From Streptomyces sp. G-G2 (GTDB lineage Bacteria; Actinomycetota; Actinomycetes; Streptomycetales; Streptomycetaceae): a DNA stretch of 64,000 nt. The DNA is taken from positions 1-64,000 of the forward strand of contig NZ_JASISO010000046.1 in NCBI RefSeq assembly GCF_030063135.1, written 5' to 3'. This document shows, one piece after another, positions 25,025 through 34,193 of this stretch (the stretch's first letter is position 1; the number at the start of each line of letters is the position of its first letter). A model generated the notes under the pieces. The model saw only the letters and a program-made list of their open reading frames with translations, was not told the origin of the DNA and ran no database searches. A program made the translations under genes and the position numbers.

Positions 25025-25624
25025 CTAGACGATGACGCCGAGCTTGCGCAGGAAGGACACCGGGTTCACGGCGGAGCCGTAGTTCGGGGTGGTGCGGATC
25101 TCGAAGTGCAGGTGGGGGCCGGAGGAGTTGCCGGTGTTGCCGGACAGCGCGATGCGCTGGGCGGCGGCGACCTTCTGGCCGATCTTCACCTGGATCTTCG
25201 ACAGGTGGGCGTACTGCGAGTACGTGTTGTTGTCGTGCTTGATCACGACGGCGTTGCCGTACGCCGGGCCGTCGCCGCCGCCGTTCGGGCCCGCCTTGAC
25301 GACGACGCCCGCGTGCGCGGCGCTGACCGGGGTGCCCACCGGGACCGCGAAGTCCTGGCCGGAGTGCTTGTGCGACCACATGCTGCCGCCCTTGCCGAAG
25401 GTCGCGGAGAGCGTGTACGACGTCACCGGCAGCTTCCACGCCGCGGCCTTGCCGGCGACGGCGGCCTGCGCCGCCGCCTGGGCCTGGACGACGCCCGCGG
25501 CGCCGGTCAGCGCGGTCGGGGACTCGTCGGCGAAGGCGGTGCCCGCGCCGAGCGCCAGGGCCGCCCCGAGCCCGGTGGCGAGGACGGCGGTGCGGATACG
25601 ACGGGTCGTGGCGCGCTTCGACAT
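25025..25624 (-). CDS. Secreted M23 family metallopeptidase
   Basis: LytM-type zinc endopeptidase (199 aa) expected to cut peptidoglycan peptide bridges. A Sec signal peptide with cleavage after GTAFA is clear. Zinc ligands are in HKHSGQDFAV (His and Asp), and the catalytic/zinc HLH is in GPHLHFEI. The ATG at 25624 has GGAGG at 9 nt. The 3' end (TAG followed by TGCCGCG) carries the beginning of the dispersed TAGTGCCG repeat. The 5' region is long and gene-free. Confidence 0.93.
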   Translation of the reverse strand: MSKRATTRRIRTAVLATGLGAALALGAGTAFADESPTALTGAAGVVQAQAAAQAAVAGKAAAWKLPVTSYTLSATFGKGGSMWSHKHSGQDFAVPVGTPVSAAHAGVVVKAGPNGGGDGPAYGNAVVIKHDNNTYSQYAHLSKIQVKIGQKVAAAQRIALSGNTGNSSGPHLHFEIRTTPNYGSAVNPVSFLRKLGVIV

Positions 25625-25954
25625 GCGAGTGAACCTCCGGGGACGCGGCCGGCCCGGGAGGACGTGGCTGCTGGGACATGGGACGACCCGGCGCGCTGAG
25701 TGGTGCGCCGGGCTGCTCATCCTTGGTAACCCGGACCCCGCCGACTTCCCAAAAGTGCCCATTACTACCGGACCTCGTAGCGGAGAGCAGGGCAGTCGGG
25801 CCTGTTGACCGGGTCCTTACTGGGCGGCGAGGCCACCGGGAGGCCCCCTCCGGTCTACGAATCCACGTAGTACGTCCGATTTGCCCTGTGCCGCTTGTCA
25901 CCGGTTCGGGACCTCCGTCCTTCCCGTTCCGGGACCGACGCCGGGCCCCCGGAG
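25625..25954. other. Gene-free upstream region of the M23 peptidase
   Basis: About 330 bases with no supported gene. On the minus strand a hairpin with arms CCCGGCGC/GCGCCGGG lies near 25687-25712 in what would be the peptidase leader. I tested it by eye for the c-di-AMP (ydaO) riboswitch found before other Streptomyces wall hydrolases and did not find its conserved core. Confidence 0.4.
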
Positions 25955-26265
25955 CTACGCTCTCGCCTCGCGGACGCATCGGCTGCGGGGATCCGGCTGG
26001 CGTCGGGCGGGCTGACTCCGCTGCTGAAGACCTCGCGGTCCCCTTCCTGGCCCCGTACGCCCCCCCACGGCCCTCGCGGTGGCCGAGCCGACCGAGAGCT
26101 GGCCGGAGCTGACGTTCCTGGAACTGAGCGGGATACGCGGCGACTGGTCCTTCGACCGGACCGCCCCCGGCGCCACCTGAGGGCGCTCGGTGCGGATCGA
26201 CGGCCCGGAGCCCGCGGACCCGGCGCTGATCGCCCGGCTCCTCCCGGGGCTCGACTGGGCGCATG
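25955..26265 (+). pseudogene. Possible degraded small gene
   Basis: Codons with strong G/C third positions are seen in pieces but no intact frame exists. One piece (frame of 26076) reads AVAEPTESWPELTFLELSG followed by a tryptophan-containing stretch, then a TGA at 26178-26180. The same frame continues with VRIDGPEPADPALIARLLPG and runs without a stop into the clpC terminator. Upstream, GRADSAAEDLAVPFLAPYAP is in another frame, joined at a run of seven C near 26060. A TACGCT at 25955 could have been the promoter. This suggests frameshift plus nonsense decay, but sequence error is possible. Confidence 0.35.
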
Positions 26266-26268
26266 CGA

Positions 26269-26310
26269 AAGGGGCGGGCCCGGAACCTCTCGGTTCCGGG
26301 CCCGCCCCTT
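26269..26310 (-). terminator. Intrinsic terminator of clpC
   Basis: A perfect 19-base stem (26269-26287 with 26292-26310) with a 4-base loop lies 28 bases beyond the clpC stop. It is the strongest simple hairpin in the window. No long U-run follows, as is common in Streptomyces. Confidence 0.9.
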
Positions 26311-26337
26311 CGTACAACAGCCGCGAACGGCTACCGC

Positions 26338-28863
<2,526 letters not shown>

Positions 28864-29336
28864 CGTTTATCGCTCCTCAGAGCGGTCGGGCAGTTCGGGG
28901 TCGGTCCCCGCCCTGTCCTTCCGCATGCTAGTCCCGCGGGGCGGGACAGCTCATTCCAACTGCCGACATCCGTCCGCGGCTCACCCCACTCGGTGGGGAA
29001 TCTCCGCCATACACAGCCGACAACTGCTCCAACCCGATGGTGCGAGACGATGTTCCCGCAGGCCAGGCAGATACCCGTCACACGTGTACGCCGATGGCGA
29101 ACGGAGAGGGGTCAAATCGGCCTCTCATCCCGTTCTCGCCCCGCTCCACAAGGGATGTCCTACCCGTCGGGACTGACACTCCATGCCGACACCGCCCACT
29201 CCCTCCGCTAAGGGCGAACACACTTCCGTCCCGAATGCGAGACGCCGGGCTTACGGATGTTTACGTTCCGCATTGATTCGTGTGCGGTGCGTGACGTCGG
29301 CCGTAACTCCTGGGCGCCGCGGGAGTTGCTCCCGTC
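28864..29336. other. Divergent promoter region of clpC and an unknown gene
   Basis: 473 bases without a supported gene. It is lower in GC than its surroundings. It holds the ClgR box (29089-29102) and must contain the clpC promoter on the minus strand, though I cannot assign -35/-10 hexamers with confidence. The long clpC leader (more than 200 bases if the ClgR box is near the promoter) may be regulatory. Confidence 0.6.
29089..29102 (-). promoter_or_regulatory. ClgR box upstream of clpC
   Basis: Minus strand reads GTTCGC-CATCG-GCG, an exact match to the published ClgR consensus GTTCGC-N5-GCG. ClgR activates clpP1P2, lon and clpC in Streptomyces. The site is about 225 bases upstream of the clpC start, so a transcription start some distance from the gene is implied. 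Confidence 0.75.
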
Positions 29337-29912
29337 ATGGCCCTCACCGTCCCGCTGCCCCGCGTCGCGCCCGAGCAGGCGCACGCCCTCTGGTACGAGC
29401 GGGTGCTCGGCTGGACGGTCGCGGGCGGGACGCCCGCGCAGCTGGTCACCGGGACGCGGTTCGACGTGCTGGAGCTGCCCGCGAATGCCGGGGCGGAGCT
29501 GTTGCGCAGACCCCTGGCCACGGGTCCGGTGGCGCTCATGGGCCGCCGGATGCGGTTCCTGGTGGCCGCGGGCAGCGCGGACGAGCTGGAGGGGCTGCTC
29601 GACTGGCTGGAATGGGGCGGGGTGGCCCTGGACCTGACCGCCCTGGGCGCGGGTGGCCGGATGACCGCCCCCGCTCCCCCGGGTGCGGCCGGGGAAAGTC
29701 CTCGGGGGGCCGCCGTGTGGCTGCGGCCCCCCGAGCAGGGGTGTGACGTACTGCTGCCGGCCCTGCCCGGTCCGGGGCAGGGCGCGAGGCCCGATCTCGT
29801 CCGCCTGGTCGGCGCGGCGGCGACGGAATGCCACCGTGCGCGGCTCAGGCGGTCTTACGGCTCCGGCGTGCCCCTGCGAGGCGCGCCGAATCAGCCCTTG
29901 GCGTTTTCGTAA
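29337..29912 (+). CDS. SCO3374-like protein, function unknown
   Basis: A 191-aa, Leu/Ala/Arg-rich soluble protein starting MALTVPLPRVAPEQAHALWY. I recognise it only as the conserved protein that lies between clpC and lsr2 in Streptomyces (SCO3374 in S. coelicolor); it has no assigned domain. Features: a compact N-terminal segment with LLRRPLATGPVALMGRRMR, then a Pro/Gly-rich stretch, then RPDLVRLVGAAATECHRARL. GGGAG lies 11 nt before the ATG. Its 3' end overlaps the convergent lsr2 gene by 22 bases. Confidence 0.75.
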   Translation: MALTVPLPRVAPEQAHALWYERVLGWTVAGGTPAQLVTGTRFDVLELPANAGAELLRRPLATGPVALMGRRMRFLVAAGSADELEGLLDWLEWGGVALDLTALGAGGRMTAPAPPGAAGESPRGAAVWLRPPEQGCDVLLPALPGPGQGARPDLVRLVGAAATECHRARLRRSYGSGVPLRGAPNQPLAFS

Positions 29913-30232
29913 GCCTCGCGGATATCGGACGGAACGCGTCCGCGGTCGTTCACGCTGAGGCCCTTGGCCTTCGCCCAGGCGCGGATCTCCGCGGTGTCCG
30001 GGTTTCCGGCCGCCGCGGCCGTACGGCCGCCCTTGGCGCGACCGGCGGCGGCGCGCCCGCCGGTGCGGCGTCCGCCCTTGGTGTACGGGTCGAGCAGACC
30101 GCGGAGCTTTTCAGCGTTGGCGGTGGTGAGGTCGATCTCGTAGGTCTTGCCGTCCAGAGCGAACGTCACGGTCTCGTCCGCCTCGCCACCGTCGAGGTCG
30201 TCGACAAGAAGGACCTGAACCTTCTGTGCCAC
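29891..30232 (-). CDS. lsr2: Nucleoid-associated protein Lsr2
   Basis: H-NS-like xenogeneic silencer that binds and bridges A/T-rich DNA (113 aa). The N-terminal dimerisation domain reads MAQKVQVLLVDDLDGGEADE with FALDGKTYEIDL. A Gly/Arg/Lys/Ala linker follows, and the C-terminal DNA-binding domain has EIRAWAKAKGLSV and the AT-hook-like RGRVPSDI. The start is GTG with AAAGGAAAT upstream. The leader (30236-30300) is unusually A/T-rich, which fits autoregulation. Confidence 0.97.
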   Translation of the reverse strand: MAQKVQVLLVDDLDGGEADETVTFALDGKTYEIDLTTANAEKLRGLLDPYTKGGRRTGGRAAAGRAKGGRTAAAAGNPDTAEIRAWAKAKGLSVNDRGRVPSDIREAYENAKG

Positions 30233-30396
30233 CGGGATTTCCTTTCATCGAAAATGCAGTACGCGGAAAGGAAACCGCTTTTCCCTGGAAAACACAAACC
30301 CCCGGGTCGAGGTTCAGGGACTCAACAGGACGGGAAACGTGCGCGATTCGGACATAGGCCACAGGCGGGCGGAGGACCGTAAAAGCCGCTCCGATC

Positions 30397-30432
30397 GATC
30401 GGGTTCGGATCGGGGCGCCGATCCGACCGATC
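30397..30432 (-). terminator. Intrinsic terminator of the acetyltransferase gene
   Basis: Near-perfect 15-base stem (30397-30413 with 30418-30432, 2-nt bulge, GGCG loop). On the minus strand it is followed within 10 bases by CTTTTA. It touches the acetyltransferase stop codon. One of the few terminators here with a U-run. Confidence 0.75.
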
Positions 30433-30991
30433 ACAGGTGCAGAAGCATCCGACTGTTGCCCAAGGTGTTCGGCTTCACTCGTTCGAGACCCAGGAACTCG
30501 GCGACACCCTCGTCATAGGAGCGCAGCAGCTCGCTGTAGACATCCGTGTCGACCGGCGTCCCGCCGATCTCGATGAAGCCATGCTTCGCGAAGAAGTCCA
30601 CTTCGAAGGTCAGACAGAAAACCCGGTGCACACCGAGCGCCCGGGCCGTGTGCACCAACTTGTCGAGCACCTGATGACCGACGCCGCCGCCCTTGAGATC
30701 GCGGTCGACGGCGAGAGTGCGTACTTCCGCGAGGTCTTCCCACATGACGTGAAGAGCGCCGCAGCCCACTACCCGCCCGTCGGCTTCGCGTTCCGCGACC
30801 CAGAACTCCTGGATGTCCTCGTAAAGGGTGACCGGGGCTTTGTCGAGCAGGATCCGCTGCTGTACGTACTGGTCGAGCAGGCGGCGCAGTGCGGGAACGT
30901 CGCCGGTGCGGGCGCGGCGGATCGTCACTGCTTTTGCATTTGCAGCGTCCGGGACCGGGCCCCGACGCGAATCGTCTTCCATGCCTTCCAT
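30431..30991 (-). CDS. Amino-acid N-acetyltransferase (GNAT; short ArgA type)
   Basis: GNAT-fold acetyltransferase (186 aa) closest to stand-alone N-acetylglutamate synthases of actinobacteria (Rv2747-type), which start arginine synthesis with acetyl-CoA and glutamate. The acetyl-CoA loop appears as AVDRDLKGGGVGHQVLDKL. The segment VFCLTFEVDFFAKHGFIEI and the C-terminal DVYSELLRSYDEGVAEFLGL fit this group. The ATG lies 6 nt after TAGCGT, so the mRNA is probably leaderless; an ATG 9 bases in is an alternative. It follows the BlaI-type gene by 9 nt. No other arg genes are near. Confidence 0.85.
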   Translation of the reverse strand: MEGMEDDSRRGPVPDAANAKAVTIRRARTGDVPALRRLLDQYVQQRILLDKAPVTLYEDIQEFWVAEREADGRVVGCGALHVMWEDLAEVRTLAVDRDLKGGGVGHQVLDKLVHTARALGVHRVFCLTFEVDFFAKHGFIEIGGTPVDTDVYSELLRSYDEGVAEFLGLERVKPNTLGNSRMLLHL

Positions 30992-31000
30992 GCCCGGACG

Positions 31001-31426
31001 CTATCGCCCCGGCTCACCGCGGCGCTCATCGGTATCGGCACGGGTTTCGGCGGCGGCGGGCGCGTCATCGCCCTGGACGAGCTGGACGGCGGCCCTCAGG
31101 GCCTCGCGCTGTTCCGACGACATCATCCCGAAGAAGGCGACGAGGGCGGCCGCGGGGTTGTCGCTGGTGGACCAGGCCTCGTTCATCAGTGCGGCCGAGT
31201 AGGCGGCGCGGGTGGAGACCGCGGTATATCGATAGGCGCGGCCTTCGGCTTCCCGGCGGACCCAGCCCTTCTGGTGGAGATTGTCCATAACGGTCATGAC
31301 CGTCGTGTAGGCGATGGACCGTTCCTGCTGGAGGTCTTCCAGTACTTCCCGGACGGTGACCGGGCGGTTCCACTGCCACACCCGCGTCATGACCGCGTCT
31401 TCGAGTTCTCCCAGGGGACGAGGCAC
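31001..31426 (-). CDS. BlaI/MecI family transcriptional regulator
   Basis: Winged-helix repressor (141 aa). The family pattern is clear: LGELEDAVMTRVWQ, VREVLEDLQQERSIAYTTVMTVMDNLHQKGWV and AYRYTAV. In this family the repressor is released by a BlaR-type protease, but no blaR is next to it. GTG 31426 lies 6 nt after TATCGT. The -10 is inside an imperfect palindrome (GCACGATAGTGC, 31431-31442), a likely autoregulatory site. It is followed at 9 nt by the acetyltransferase. Confidence 0.92.
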   Translation of the reverse strand: MPRPLGELEDAVMTRVWQWNRPVTVREVLEDLQQERSIAYTTVMTVMDNLHQKGWVRREAEGRAYRYTAVSTRAAYSAALMNEAWSTSDNPAAALVAFFGMMSSEQREALRAAVQLVQGDDAPAAAETRADTDERRGEPGR

Positions 31427-31538
31427 ACCAGCACGATAGTGCGGAATGTCCGGGATCGCCCGGCGATCCGGCCGGGGCGCGCAACAAAATCGGGCGTACG
31501 GCCGCCCGCCGCACGCCCGGGGGCCCCGCCGGGCCCTC

Positions 31539-31703
31539 TCAGTTCTGCTGGCGGGCGCTTTCGGCCCGGGCGAGCACGGCGTCGACCGCCGCGTCCTCCT
31601 TGGCCTTGTTGGCACCGCCCTGGCTCTTCACGATCGTCCTGACGAGCAGGATGAACAACACGGCCATCACGAGGGGGGGCACGAGCGCGGATACGTAGTC
31701 CAT
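31539..31703 (-). CDS. Small single-pass membrane protein
   Basis: A 54-aa protein: MDYVSALVPPLVMAVLFILL forms an N-terminal membrane helix. A charged cytoplasmic tail follows (KSQGGANKAKEDAAVDAVLARAESARQQN-type, probably helical). Function unknown; such proteins are conserved in Streptomyces. The ATG lies 6 nt after TACGCT on the minus strand; the intervening GGGGG could also act as a ribosome site. Confidence 0.75.
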   Translation of the reverse strand: MDYVSALVPPLVMAVLFILLVRTIVKSQGGANKAKEDAAVDAVLARAESARQQN

Positions 31704-31719
31704 GCCCCCAGCGTAGCCA

Positions 31720-31777
31720 GTGCTGTGGCCCGGAAGGTGTGCCGGGTCGCGGTGCACCTTCCCGGTCACGGCACTAG
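31720..31777 (-). repeat. TAGTGCCG-type repeat with hairpin
   Basis: 31750-31777 is a 28-base sequence repeated exactly at 52987-53014. On the minus strand it starts with the TAG stop codon of the 31774-32370 gene and continues TGCCGTGACCGGGAAGGTGC. It pairs (17 of 20) with an inverted copy at 31720-31739 to form a hairpin with a 15-base loop, which would terminate transcription. Confidence 0.8.
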
Positions 31778-32370
31778 CCGTACATGCGCCGGGACGCCGG
31801 GGGCGGGACGGGGTGGCGCCGCGGCGGGAAGACCTCGCTGGGCTTGGGTACGGGCCGTTCCGGGCCGTCGGGGCCGTCGGGGCCGGCCGGGGGCTCCGGC
31901 GGGGACGGCCGGGCGGGCGGCTCGTCCTCCTTGCCCCCGGCCAGGGCGCGCAGGCGGGTGCGCGGGGCGGCCAGACGGCGCCGTACGGAGTGCTCGGCGA
32001 CCCGCCCGGCCCGGTCCAGCAGCGCGGCGGCGGCCGAGTTGCCGCGCAGGGCTCGCAGGGCGGCCAGATCGTCCGGCACGGGCTCGTACCCGGCGGCCAG
32101 GGCCTCCTGGAGCAGCTCCAGGTAGCCGGGCAACGAGCCGGGGAGGGCCTGTCGGTAGCGGCCCAGGTCCGCGACGAGGAAATCTCTGAGTCTGACCGTC
32201 TCCGCGGCCGCCTCGTCCACGGACCGCGCCAGGCGCAGGCAGTCCTGGACCTCGGCGGCCGACAGGGGGGCCGTGGAGGATGGGAGGGCGTGGGCGAGCG
32301 AGCGCCGGAGCACATGCAGCTCGGCAGCACTGAACGCCATGCCGCCGCGGGGTCCGTAGGGCGTGGGCAT
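31774..32370 (-). CDS. Conserved hypothetical protein
   Basis: A 198-aa soluble, mostly helical protein (AFSAAELHVLRRSLAHALPS to LLDRAGRVAEHSVRRRL). A Pro-rich C-terminal tail of about 60 residues contains repeated PDGPDGPERP elements. No family recognised. The ATG lies 6 nt after TATCTT, so a leaderless transcript is likely. Its TAG stop codon is part of the dispersed TAGTGCCG repeat. It is divergent from the membrane protein gene at 32547. Confidence 0.75.
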   Translation of the reverse strand: MPTPYGPRGGMAFSAAELHVLRRSLAHALPSSTAPLSAAEVQDCLRLARSVDEAAAETVRLRDFLVADLGRYRQALPGSLPGYLELLQEALAAGYEPVPDDLAALRALRGNSAAAALLDRAGRVAEHSVRRRLAAPRTRLRALAGGKEDEPPARPSPPEPPAGPDGPDGPERPVPKPSEVFPPRRHPVPPPASRRMYG

Positions 32371-32455
32371 GGCCCGAAGATACGCGCTAATCGGACAAAA
32401 TTCCCCTAGCCATCCGTTTCCGGCGCGGCGGCGGAAAGCGGAGGGCTGCTTCCGG

Positions 32456-32509
32456 CCCCCGGTACTTGCCGGGGTGGAAAGCTGACGCCAGTCTGGAAAG
32501 TACCGGGGG
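32456..32509. promoter_or_regulatory. Inverted repeat upstream of the membrane protein/winged-helix pair
   Basis: Perfect 12-base arms CCCCCGGTACTT (32456-32467) and AAGTACCGGGGG (32498-32509) lie 30 bases apart. Between them are two direct copies of TGGAAAG (32475-32481 and 32494-32500). The layout suits a dimeric regulator binding two sites, perhaps the winged-helix protein encoded at 32963. Confidence 0.6.
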
Positions 32510-32546
32510 TCGCTCAGCGCTCCGGCAGCCGACCACAGGGGGAGTC

Positions 32547-32966
32547 ATGCCGGAATCAGCGGACGCCGGAAGCCGGTTGGGCCGCGCGGCCGGGGTGGGG
32601 ACGGCCCCCCGCCGGGGCAGCGGCTGGTACGCGCGCTACCTGTGGGCCTTCACCGCCGGGCAGCTGGTGCTCGTCCCCATGGCGGTGCTCTGGCAGGGGG
32701 TCGCCTCGGCCGTCGCCTTCGGGCTGACCAACGCGCTGCTGGTGACCGGCCTGAGCGTGTTCGCCGCCCATCAGGAGGCGGTGCGGCGCGGGTTCGGGAT
32801 CCTGCACGCGGTGATCACCGGGACCTGGGCGGTGCTGTTCACCCTGACCGTCTCGCTGGGCGTGGCCGCCTTCGGCTCCTCCCCGGCCTTCGCGGTGACC
32901 GCCGCGGTGGCGTGCGCGCTGCCGCCCGCGGTGGGCGCGCTGCTCGGACTCCGGCGCGCCCGGTGA
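32547..32966 (+). CDS. Small polytopic membrane protein
   Basis: 139 aa with four hydrophobic segments (LWAFTAGQLVLVPMAVLW, AFGLTNALLVTGLSVF, VITGTWAVLFTLTVSLG, AVTAAVACALPPAVGALLGL) after a short Arg/Gly-rich N-terminus. Function unknown. GGGGGAG lies 3-4 nt before the ATG. Its stop overlaps the next gene's GTG (GTGA), so the membrane protein and the regulator are made together. The pair may be a sensor-effector or a repressor with its target. Confidence 0.8.
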   Translation: MPESADAGSRLGRAAGVGTAPRRGSGWYARYLWAFTAGQLVLVPMAVLWQGVASAVAFGLTNALLVTGLSVFAAHQEAVRRGFGILHAVITGTWAVLFTLTVSLGVAAFGSSPAFAVTAAVACALPPAVGALLGLRRAR

Positions 32967-33295
32967 CGGGCAGCCATCCGCGGCACGACCTGGCCCCGCT
33001 GCTCAACGCGCCCGTGCGGCTGTCGGTGGTGGCGGCGCTGGCGCCCGTCGAGCGGGCCGAGTTCGGGTCCGTCCGGGATCTGGTCGAGGTGAGCGACTCG
33101 CAGCTGTCGAAGCAGGTGTCCGCGCTGGAGGGGGCGGGCTGGGTCGCGGTCCACAAGGGCCGGGTGGCCCGCCGCCCGCGCACCTGGCTCTCGCTGACCG
33201 CGGAGGGCCGTACCGTGTACGCCCGCCACGTGAGCGCGCTGCGGGCGATCGCGGCCGGGCAGGGCTCCTCCCCGCCGCTCCCTGCCGCTCTCTGA
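32963..33295 (+). CDS. Winged-helix transcriptional regulator (MarR-like)
   Basis: A 110-aa protein made of one winged-helix domain: APLLNAPVRLSVVAALAP, then the reading helix VSDSQLSKQVSALEGAGWV, and a basic wing GRVARRPRTWLSLTAEGR. It matches the small HTH_34-type regulators often encoded behind a membrane protein. Translational coupling to the membrane gene (GTGA overlap) and the 12-base inverted repeat upstream suggest autoregulation. Confidence 0.88.
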   Translation: MTGSHPRHDLAPLLNAPVRLSVVAALAPVERAEFGSVRDLVEVSDSQLSKQVSALEGAGWVAVHKGRVARRPRTWLSLTAEGRTVYARHVSALRAIAAGQGSSPPLPAAL

Positions 33296-33316
33296 CGGTT
33301 CCTGCCGCGCCCTGCC

Positions 33317-33368
33317 GCGCCTCGAACGCCGACCGGGGCTGTCTCCAGCCCGCCGGCGTTCGAGGCGC
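33317..33368. terminator. Hairpin between convergent regulator and coaX genes
   Basis: The outer 15 bases GCGCCTCGAACGCCG (33317-33331) pair perfectly with CGGCGTTCGAGGCGC (33354-33368), and GGGGCTG/CAGCCC pairs inside. This is the clearest member of the convergent-repeat family. Confidence 0.88.
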
Positions 33369-33383
33369 GTGCGGCCCGGACCG

Positions 33384-34193
33384 CTACGCGAAGTTGGGCG
33401 CGTTGCGTTCGTAGACCAGACGCAGGCCGATGAGGGTGAGCCAGGGCTCGTGTTCGTCGATCACCGAGGAGTCGGCGAGGACCATCGGGGCCAGGCCGCC
33501 CGTGGCGATGACGCGGACGTCGTCCGGGTCGCCCGTCGGCCCGACGAGCTCCTTCGCCATGCGGGTGACCACGCCGTCGACCTGGCCCGCGAAGCCGTAG
33601 ACCACGCCCGACTGCATGGCCTCGACCGTGGACTTGCCGATGACGTTGCGCGGGCGGGCCAGCTCGATCTTGCGGAGCATCGCACCCCGGACGCCCAGGG
33701 CGTCCATGGAGATCTCGATGCCCGGAGCGATCACCCCGCCCACGTACTCGCCCTTCGTGGAGACCGCGTCGAAGGTGGTCGCCGTACCGAAGTCCACGAC
33801 GATCGCCGGGCCGCCGTACAGCTCGACGGCCGCGCACGCGTTGATGATGCGGTCCGCGCCGACCTCCTTCGGGTTGTCCGTCAGGATCGGCACGCCCGTC
33901 TTGATGCCCGGCTCCACCAGGACCGCAGGAACGTCCCCGTAGTAGCGGCGGGTGACCTCGCGCAGCTCGTGCAGCACGGAGGGGACCGTGGAGCAGATCG
34001 AGATGCCGTGGATGCCGTCGCCCAGCTCGTTGCCGAGCATCGGGTGCATGCCCATCAGGCCCTGCATCAGCACGGCCAGTTCGTCGGCGGTGCGCCGCGG
34101 GTCGGTGGAGACCCGCCAGTGCTCGACGATCTCGTCCCCGTCGAACAGCCCCAGGACCGTCTGGGAGTTGCCGACGTCGATGGTGAGCAGCAT
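33384..34193 (-). CDS. coaX: Type III pantothenate kinase
   Basis: Phosphorylates pantothenate, the first committed step to coenzyme A. It is the CoaX (type III) form, which needs a monovalent cation and is not inhibited by CoA. At 269 aa it shows TIDVGNSQT (phosphate loop), GADRIIN, and DFGTATTFD. It is the last gene of the DUF2520-panC-nadB-nadC-coaX unit. Its ATG abuts the nadC stop. Confidence 0.97.
   Translation of the reverse strand: MLLTIDVGNSQTVLGLFDGDEIVEHWRVSTDPRRTADELAVLMQGLMGMHPMLGNELGDGIHGISICSTVPSVLHELREVTRRYYGDVPAVLVEPGIKTGVPILTDNPKEVGADRIINACAAVELYGGPAIVVDFGTATTFDAVSTKGEYVGGVIAPGIEISMDALGVRGAMLRKIELARPRNVIGKSTVEAMQSGVVYGFAGQVDGVVTRMAKELVGPTGDPDDVRVIATGGLAPMVLADSSVIDEHEPWLTLIGLRLVYERNAPNFA

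Noticed and set aside
25625..25800. Possible c-di-AMP (ydaO) riboswitch before the M23 peptidase
   Set aside because: Other Streptomyces wall hydrolases have one and disA is nearby, but I did not find the conserved GGGGTGAATC-like and AGCTAACC-like core segments.
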